Shown here in pieces: positions 13,631-13,863 of a stretch of DNA of 13,863 nucleotides. The stretch lies in NCBI GenBank assembly GCA_016929365.1, contig JAFGIZ010000003.1:1-13863 (forward strand), given 5' to 3'. How positions within the stretch are numbered: the first letter of the stretch is position 1; every line of letters begins with the position of its first letter. The DNA is from Lentisphaerota bacterium (GTDB lineage Bacteria > Verrucomicrobiota > Kiritimatiellia > UBA8416 > JAFGIZ01). Under the pieces are notes generated by a model. It did not search any database and had not been told where the DNA came from. It saw only the letters and a program-made list of their open reading frames with translations. A program made the translations under genes and the position numbers.

Positions 13631-13863
13631 CATGCCTCCAGAACATCGGCCAAGGCCGGTTGGAACCGCGGGCCCGCCTCAGCGGAGAGTCTCCGTAACT
13701 CCTTGCGTACGCCGTCGCGCCCCATCTCACGCATCATCTCCAGCGGGCTGCGCGACATGCCGAGGATGTCGCACACGGCTCTGTTCATGTCTTCGAGGTC
13801 GCCCAGCCCCTTGGCAGCCGCGAACAACAAAGCATTGAAGAGCGCCGCCTTCAGGCGGCGGGC
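13630..13863 (-). CDS. 3' end of an unrecognised gene (partial)
   Basis: A frame open to the right edge of the window ends at TGA 13630-13632, giving the last 77 residues of a protein whose start lies outside. The part seen is mostly helical and rich in Ala, Leu, Arg, Glu and Met ('MNRAVCDILGMSRSPLEMMREM', then 'RKELRRLSAEAGPRFQPALADVLEA'), with no membrane segment or motif that I recognise. The stop overlaps the ABC ATPase start by TGATG or ATGA, so it is part of the export operon. A regulator or a small helical domain of an enzyme are both possible. Confidence 0.6.
   Translation of the reverse strand, partial: ARRLKAALFNALLFAAAKGLGDLEDMNRAVCDILGMSRSPLEMMREMGRDGVRKELRRLSAEAGPRFQPALADVLEA

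Noticed and set aside
1..13863. CRISPR arrays, tRNA/rRNA genes, insertion sequences, attachment sites
   Set aside because: No regularly spaced direct repeats, no tRNA-like cloverleaf, no transposase or terminal repeats were seen on either strand.

Overview
The window is about 13.9 kb of GC-rich DNA (roughly 60-70% in the lines I counted), packed with genes, nearly all on the minus strand. A secreted beta-barrel outer-membrane protein ending in Trp, a LolA-like periplasmic protein and an FtsX-type exporter point to a Gram-negative bacterium. No rRNA, tRNA or other marker fixes the lineage. The gene families would suit a high-GC member of the PVC group (e.g. Kiritimatiellota/Planctomycetota) or a delta-proteobacterial/myxobacterial lineage, but that is only an impression.

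Right part (9328-13863, minus strand, read right to left): an export operon. In order it holds the 3' end of an unrecognised gene, an ABC ATPase (LolD/MacB type), an FtsX-type permease, a LolA-like lipoprotein-sorting protein, and an outer-membrane beta-barrel protein with an unusual repeated helical insertion. Genes are joined by ATGA or TGATG overlaps or gaps of 4-13 bases. It looks like a complete inner-membrane to outer-membrane route for a lipid or lipoprotein.

A 98-base gap (9230-9327) separates the two operons. It holds a perfect 8-bp inverted repeat, a possible promoter and a good ribosome binding site.

Left part (971-9229, minus strand): a six-gene operon. It encodes an acyl-carrier-type protein, a cytoplasmic alkaline-phosphatase-superfamily enzyme (COG3379-like), a beta-propeller fused to a degenerate methyltransferase-like domain, a TPR protein, a PqqD-like / M50-like / HlyD-like membrane fusion protein whose protease site is destroyed, and an intact class I SAM methyltransferase. 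Three junctions overlap (35, 4 and 4 bases) and the other two gaps are 21 and 13 bases. The set reads as carrier, modifying enzymes, scaffold and a membrane secretion/adaptor unit, and I do not recognise it as a described pathway. It is the best candidate here for an undescribed system.

Left edge (55-1014, plus strand): a radical SAM gene, tail-to-tail with the methyltransferase and overlapping it by 44 bases. It begins abruptly at the end of a would-be cobalamin-binding radical SAM protein's linker, with an in-frame stop just upstream and no ribosome binding site, so it is probably 5'-truncated or frameshifted.
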